Shown: piece by piece, positions 60,528-64,000 of the stretch
How positions within the stretch are numbered: position 1 is the first letter of the stretch
Layout of the letters: each line of letters opens with the position of its first letter
NCBI RefSeq assembly: GCF_012034205.1
Contig: NZ_JAATEM010000016.1
Span: forward strand, 1-64,000
Source: Streptomyces composti
Lineage (GTDB): Bacteria > Actinomycetota > Actinomycetes > Streptomycetales > Streptomycetaceae
Length of the DNA stretch: 64,000 bases
Direction: 5' to 3'
Translations under genes and position numbers: made by a program
Notes under the pieces: generated by a model
What the model was told of the DNA's origin: nothing
The model's database searches: none
What the model saw: the letters and a program-made list of their open reading frames with translations, nothing else

Positions 60528-60617
60528 GTGCGGCCGACCAGTTCGCCGAGGAGCAGCCGCCCGTGCCGGCACAGCTCGGCGTACCGGGCGATGTCCCGCT
60601 GTGGCCGGGAGGAGCCC
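60446..60617 (-). pseudogene. zinc-type alcohol dehydrogenase C-terminal remnant
   Basis: The minus strand, opening after a TAG at about 60618, reads RDIARYAELCRHGRLLLGEL...TYPVEDFAKACADAEAGRVV and RAVLTF, the last 55 residues of a Zn-dependent medium-chain alcohol dehydrogenase. The rest of the gene is missing. It overlaps the 3' end of the AraC gene on the other strand. Confidence 0.7.
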
Positions 60618-60639
60618 TAGCGGCGGCCGAGGATCGATG

Positions 60640-61109
60640 ACATCGCCCGGGCCCGCGGCACGGACCGGCTCCAGGGCACACGGTCGCCCCCGAGGATCTG
60701 GAGGCGGCCGAGGAGCCGGCGGGCACCCGGGTGCGGGCCGGTGACGTGGTGCCGGCGCGGACCGGGCAGATGCGGCTCTGCCTGGACGGGGACCGCCAGG
60801 GCCACGCCCATCCCTCGCCCGGCCTGTCGATCCGCACCTCGGAGTGGTTCCACGCGCGGGACGTGGCGGCGGTGGCGAGCGACACCCTGACCTTCGAGAT
60901 CTTCCCGCCGGAGATACCCGGGTTGTGGCTGCCGGTGCATGCCCTGCACCTATTGGGAGGCGGCCATGCCGCAGGGGCAGAACCGGGATCTCGAAAAGTT
61001 GTCCACAGCCTGTGGAGAAATCGGTCGCTGCGCGCTCCTGCTGTCGGCGACGCCGGAACCCTTCGCGGGCGGGACGGGCGCCCCCGTCGCGCCCGTCGCC
61101 GTCCTCTGA
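60640..61109 (+). pseudogene. cyclase family protein, truncated and frameshifted
   Basis: RVRAGDVVPARTGQMRLCLD...LSIRTSEWFHARDVAAVASD and TLTFEIFPPE, then in another frame PQGQNRDLEKLSTACGEIGR...LLLSATPEPFAGGTGAPVAP and stop. This is the C-terminal part of a metal-dependent cyclase/hydrolase (PF04199 type). A frameshift near 60955 and loss of the N-terminus inactivate it. Confidence 0.75.
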
Positions 61110-61628
61110 CCCGCCCCCCTCTGCGGGCCGCCCCCCTCGAACCGACCCCGCTCCGGGCCGTCCCCCCTGATGCGGCGGCGCGGCGCCGGCCGCCCCGAGC
61201 ACGGCAGCGCCGCCCCGCTTCCAGACGCCGGCGCTCCCGCCCCTGGTCCCCGTGGCCCTGAGGGACCCGCGCCGGACAACGACCCACACTCGCCGAGGAC
61301 CCCCGTCGGAGCCCTCGCCGTCCCCTCGCGGCGAATCGCTGTCGACCAGCGTGATCAGCCGGACACGCCGCGTCAATGACGCGAACCGGGTGATCGCCGG
61401 GGAGGGGCATATGCCCAGCTCAGGACGGACCGCGCACGGAAGCACGCCCGGCGCACCACCTCATCGCGCATCAGGGGCCGCCCGTCCGCCCGTGCCACCG
61501 TGCACCGGCCGGCACGCCCGGCCGCACGGGTCACTCCTCCGTGCGCCCGCCGTTCAACGGCCCCGTTCAACAACCCGGTTCAACGGCCCGGTCCAACGGC
61601 CCCGCGGGGAGGGCTGCTCCAGCGGGGC
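61110..61628. other. gene-free region with repeats
   Basis: Nothing coding was recognised across about 520 bp. The left part is CCCCCC-rich. A degenerate direct repeat of GTTCAACGGCCC-type units (four copies, 61551-61602) precedes the 3' end of the anti-sigma-like gene. Confidence 0.5.
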
Positions 61629-62105
61629 TCAGACCGCCTCGTACGCCAGCCCGTCACAGGTCGGGGTCCGGCCGGCGCAGGCCGGGGTGGCGGGCCCCGG
61701 TTCGGGGCAGCGGTCGAGTTCGCACCAGATGCGCTTGCCGGTGCCCTCGCAGCTCCAGCCCCAGCGGTCGGCGAGGCCGTCGACCAGGGCGAGCCCGCGC
61801 CCGCCGGTCGCCTCGCCGTCCACCCAGCGCGGGACCGGCGCCTGGGCGCTGCGGTCGGCCACCTCCAGGCGGACGGTGGCGGTCTCGGCCGCGGCGCCCG
61901 GCAGGGACAGGCGCAGCACGGCCGGACAGCCGGTGTGCACCACGGCGTTGGTGACGAGTTCCGAGACCAGCAGGATCAGGGTCTCGGCGAGGGACTCGTC
62001 TGCCCCTATCCCGGCCCCGGCCAGCCGTGAGCGGGCCCACCGCCTGGCCCGTCCCACCTCAGCGGGGTCGGGCCGGATCTCCAGCTGCACTTGAAGCACC
62101 TGCAC
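61629..62105 (-). CDS. RsbW-like ATP-binding anti-sigma regulatory protein
   Basis: A 158-residue GHKL ATPase-fold protein. The N box (LLVSELVTNAVVHT, about 45-58), G1 box (LEVADRSAQAPVPRW) and G2 box (GGRGLALVDGLADRWG) are those of HATPase_c anti-sigma factors. Streptomycetes have dozens of these, many paired with STAS antagonists. A partial STAS-like gene lies at the right window edge but is not adjacent. GTG 62105; a second GTG two codons in is possible. Confidence 0.88.
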   Translation of the reverse strand: MQVLQVQLEIRPDPAEVGRARRWARSRLAGAGIGADESLAETLILLVSELVTNAVVHTGCPAVLRLSLPGAAAETATVRLEVADRSAQAPVPRWVDGEATGGRGLALVDGLADRWGWSCEGTGKRIWCELDRCPEPGPATPACAGRTPTCDGLAYEAV

Positions 62106-62564
62106 CGCTCACACCATCCGAACCGGCGGACACTTGGACTCGCGCCTCACGAGGGCCACGATCGTAGCCATTTTCTGCATGGCCAGAACAACGGCCGGGT
62201 CAGGGGTCACGGAACGTGAATCCCTGTTGGGACAGCATGGTTGACGTACAGTCACGCCAACAAGCGCTTCGGGCATATTCCAGCGCGAAGGAGTACCCGT
62301 ACGGCATACTGTGCGACGCTCGCCGCGAGGAGTCGAACAGGCGGCAACCGTCGGCCGGAGCGCCCGATCGGCGCTCACATCCACTCGCATCCCACACAAG
62401 GTACCGGAGCAGAGGGCCGACTCCGGGCCGTGACGGGACGTCCCGAGGACACAACCCGGTATCAACGCTCCGTGATCAAGCAATGCCACGATCCGTGACA
62501 TCCGCCGGGCGCGCGAGGGCGAGCACCGCAGGCGGCGCCGGTTTCCGCCGTCCCGGGCGAGCAG
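62106..62564. other. intergenic region upstream of the anti-sigma-like gene
   Basis: No convincing gene was found. The DNA is less GC-rich than its surroundings around 62200-62480, consistent with a promoter region for the minus-strand gene. A short minus-strand ORF (62200-62454) has no recognisable product and was left out. Confidence 0.4.
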
Positions 62565-62885
62565 ACCGGCGGCGAGGAGTTTCTCACTGTCCGTCACTCC
62601 ACCCGGACGACGGGTGCGCACCCGGGCCCGCTTGAGGTGCAGACGCAGCTCCGCCGCCCAGGTGAAGCCCATGCCGCCGTGCACCTGGAGGCAGTCGCGG
62701 GCACCGACCGCGCACCGCGGCCTCGTCGGCGAGCAGCCGGGCGGCGGCGATGTCGGCCGGGTCGGCGGTGACGGTGGCGGCGTAGACGGCGGCGCGCGCC
62801 GTCTCGGTCCGCACCTGGATGTCCGCGCACAGATGCGCGACCGCCTGGAAGGCTCCGACGGCCCTGCCGAACTGCTGACGGGTCC
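62565..62885 (-). pseudogene. acyl-CoA dehydrogenase C-terminal remnant
   Basis: RQQFGRAVGAFQAVAHLCAD...TADPADIAAARLLADEAAVR, then after a frameshift RDCLQVHGGMGFTWAAELRL...TDSEKLLAAGLLA. The QQFGR-x-IG-x-FQ-x-x-x-H and QVHGGMGFTWE patterns are acyl-CoA dehydrogenase hallmarks. The N-terminal two-thirds is missing. Confidence 0.75.
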
Positions 62886-62904
62886 GGGCGTGTTGCGCGG
62901 TCGG

Positions 62905-63080
62905 TGCCCGCGGCGGGCGTCGAGCCGCCGTCGCTGGAGGAGCTGGTGACCTTCCTGCGCGCGGAAGGGCTGTCCGTGCACGAGCTGCCGGAGCGGCTGG
63001 AGGGGACGGAGGCCCTTCCGCGCGGCCGGACGCTGCGCAAAATGCTCAGGCACGAGCTGCGCGAGCGTAACGGCGGTACG
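62905..63080 (+). pseudogene. AMP-dependent acyl-CoA synthetase C-terminal remnant
   Basis: PPSLEELVTFLRAEGLSVHE then LPERLEGTEALPRGRTLRKM and LRHELRE. This is the C-terminal AMP-binding subdomain of a CoA ligase, with arginine-threonine (GRTLRK) where the catalytic GKxLK lysine should be. It is adjacent to the acyl-CoA dehydrogenase remnant in the opposite direction. Confidence 0.7.
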
Positions 63081-63096
63081 GCCGGCGGTGGTTCGG

Positions 63097-63609
63097 CTAC
63101 TCGGGGACGGTGAAGTAGCGGGCGAAGGCCGGGACGATCTCGTCCTCGACGACCTTGCCGTCGCCGTCGGCGTCGAGGGCGGCGGCGGCCGCGCGGGCGG
63201 TGTCCTCGGCGACGCCGAGAACCTTCAGGACCCGGGCCGCCTCCGCCACGGTCGCCGCCCCGTCACCGTCGGTGTCGGCGACGGCGAGGGCCGCGCTCAG
63301 GAAGGGGCGGGCGATCTCGGCGAACCGGTCCGGGTTGTCGCGCAGCCGCTTGACCGCGCCGTTGACGAACTCCTCGCGGGTGATGCGCTGGTCACCGTCG
63401 CGGTCCGCGATGCCCGCCATGCCCTGCCAGAACGCCTCGGCCCCGATGTACAGGGCCTGGCCCTTGTCGGACCGGGCGGCGGTGCCGAACTCCGCGAGCA
63501 GGGCCTTGGCCGCTTGGCTGAAGTCCTCGCGGTCGATGTACCCGTTGCCGTCCTGGTCGAAGGTGGCGAACCGGGCTGCGATCCTGCGCTCGTACTCGCT
63601 GGTGACCAT
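63097..63609 (-). CDS. EF-hand calcium-binding protein (calerythrin-like)
   Basis: A 170-residue protein with four EF-hand loops: DQDGNGYIDREDF (about 18-30), DRDGDQRITREEF (about 69-81), DTDGDGAATVAEA (third, less acidic at the end) and DADGDGKVVEDEI (fourth). Similar to calerythrin and CabA-type proteins of actinomycetes, thought to buffer or sense Ca2+. ATG 63609. Acidic tail FARYFTVPE. Confidence 0.93.
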   Translation of the reverse strand: MVTSEYERRIAARFATFDQDGNGYIDREDFSQAAKALLAEFGTAARSDKGQALYIGAEAFWQGMAGIADRDGDQRITREEFVNGAVKRLRDNPDRFAEIARPFLSAALAVADTDGDGAATVAEAARVLKVLGVAEDTARAAAAALDADGDGKVVEDEIVPAFARYFTVPE

Positions 63610-63782
63610 GTCTTCTTCAGGCCGCCTTAGGTCGGGGAACGTCTCGCTCGGAGCGTACGTGAGCGGCGGGGGGCAGGGGGCGCCGGCATCAGGGTTGTGC
63701 CAGGAACGGGAGCATTCCGCGACATCCGTGCACGGACGGGCACGCAGGCGGTGCGGTGCGTGTGCGCAGGCCGGTTCCGGCC

Positions 63783-63817
63783 GTGTCCCAGGAGGCTCCC
63801 GTGATCTCCTGTGACAC
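63783..63817 (-). terminator. hairpin after the STAS-like gene
   Basis: GTGTCCCAGGAG / CTCCTGTGACAC, 12 bp with one mismatch and an 11-nt loop, about 33 bp past the partial gene's stop. Confidence 0.6.
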
Positions 63818-63849
63818 CTGGGTACTCGAGGGAAGGCGCTGGGGCGGCG

Positions 63850-64000
63850 TCAGGCGGACAGCGGGCGGGAGTCGTCCGACACCGCGGACGGCACATCGGG
63901 GTGTATGTCGAACAGGCGGCGGACGCCGAGCGCGCCCAGGACCTTGTTGACATGGCTGCCGTCGGCCGCGCCCCGGGCGGGCAGGATCAGCCGCAGACTG
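63850..64000 (-). CDS. partial gene, STAS-domain (anti-anti-sigma) C-terminus
   Basis: The last 49 codons of a gene that runs off the right edge. LRLILPARGAADGSHVNKVL and GALGVRRLFDIHPDVPSAVS resemble the C-terminal part of STAS-domain anti-anti-sigma factors, where a helix and final strand precede VFDIHPD-like ends. With so little sequence, other assignments are possible. The start lies outside the window. Confidence 0.55.
   Translation of the reverse strand, partial: SLRLILPARGAADGSHVNKVLGALGVRRLFDIHPDVPSAVSDDSRPLSA

Noticed and set aside
62200-62454. 84-codon minus-strand ORF upstream of the anti-sigma-like gene
   Set aside because: No family, no ribosome site and odd composition; the region is more likely promoter DNA.
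1-64000. CRISPR array
   Set aside because: All tandem repeats seen are contiguous or nearly so, without unique spacers of regular length, and no cas gene is present.

Overview
High GC, GTG and TTG starts, and a long run of recognisable actinomycete genes place this window in a Streptomyces chromosome. Diagnostic genes are hrdD, the AfsK/AfsR/AfsS regulatory set, bifunctional FO synthase, DUF6227, DUF397 and a PF04672-type methyltransferase. No phage, transposase or CRISPR array was seen.

Layout. 0-6.9 kb: MTA phosphorylase, a CpaB/SAF protein, MscL, a P1-family peptidase, an Ig-like L,D-transpeptidase lipoprotein, a DUF6227 gene with a rare TTA codon and a small membrane protein. 7-17 kb: regulator/exporter pairs (WYL with MFS, TetR, MarR with a LigB-type dioxygenase, TetR with MFS), most with visible palindromic operators, around hrdD, which has a near-perfect SigR-type promoter. 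17.2-18.7 kb: a secreted M6-like protease and tRNA-Arg(CCT) with a terminator. 18.9-23.7 kb: accessory DNA with a frameshifted gene, a secreted lysine-rich protein paired with a membrane protein, a SAM methyltransferase, an orphan AbiEii-like nucleotidyltransferase and a secreted cysteine-rich protein paired with another membrane protein. 23.8-35.3 kb: glutathione peroxidase, a MerR regulator with operator, the XRE/DUF397 pair, a GPP34 protein, a very long D,D-carboxypeptidase, a polytopic membrane protein, a degenerate ADP-ribosylglycohydrolase and a cysteine-less YkuD-like protein. 35.5-41.3 kb: F420-linked genes (FO synthase, LLM oxidoreductase, DDN-type oxidoreductase) and a PHP-domain protein. 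41.7-48.6 kb: afsR, afsS and afsK.

From about 41.3 to 63.1 kb, intact genes alternate with truncated and frameshifted remnants of acyl-CoA/ring-catabolic genes: aldehyde dehydrogenase, AMP-dependent and NDP-forming CoA ligases, thiolase, DUF35 OB-fold protein, enoyl-CoA hydratase, zinc alcohol dehydrogenase, cyclase family protein and acyl-CoA dehydrogenase. This looks like one or more catabolic clusters in decay.

How genes work together. AfsK (kinase with a C-terminal beta-propeller) should phosphorylate AfsR, which should activate afsS from an 11-bp-period direct repeat (CGTTCATC/CGTTTATC) just downstream of afsR. A 15-bp perfect hairpin lies between that promoter and the afsS start. FO synthase makes the F420 chromophore that the neighbouring LLM and DDN-type enzymes are expected to use. 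The XRE, GPP34 and D,D-carboxypeptidase genes form a second regulatory/cell-wall neighbourhood. From memory, S. coelicolor counterparts of the left part lie near SCO3190-SCO3207 and those of the right part near SCO4421-SCO4445, so the accessory block next to the tRNA may be a rearrangement junction.
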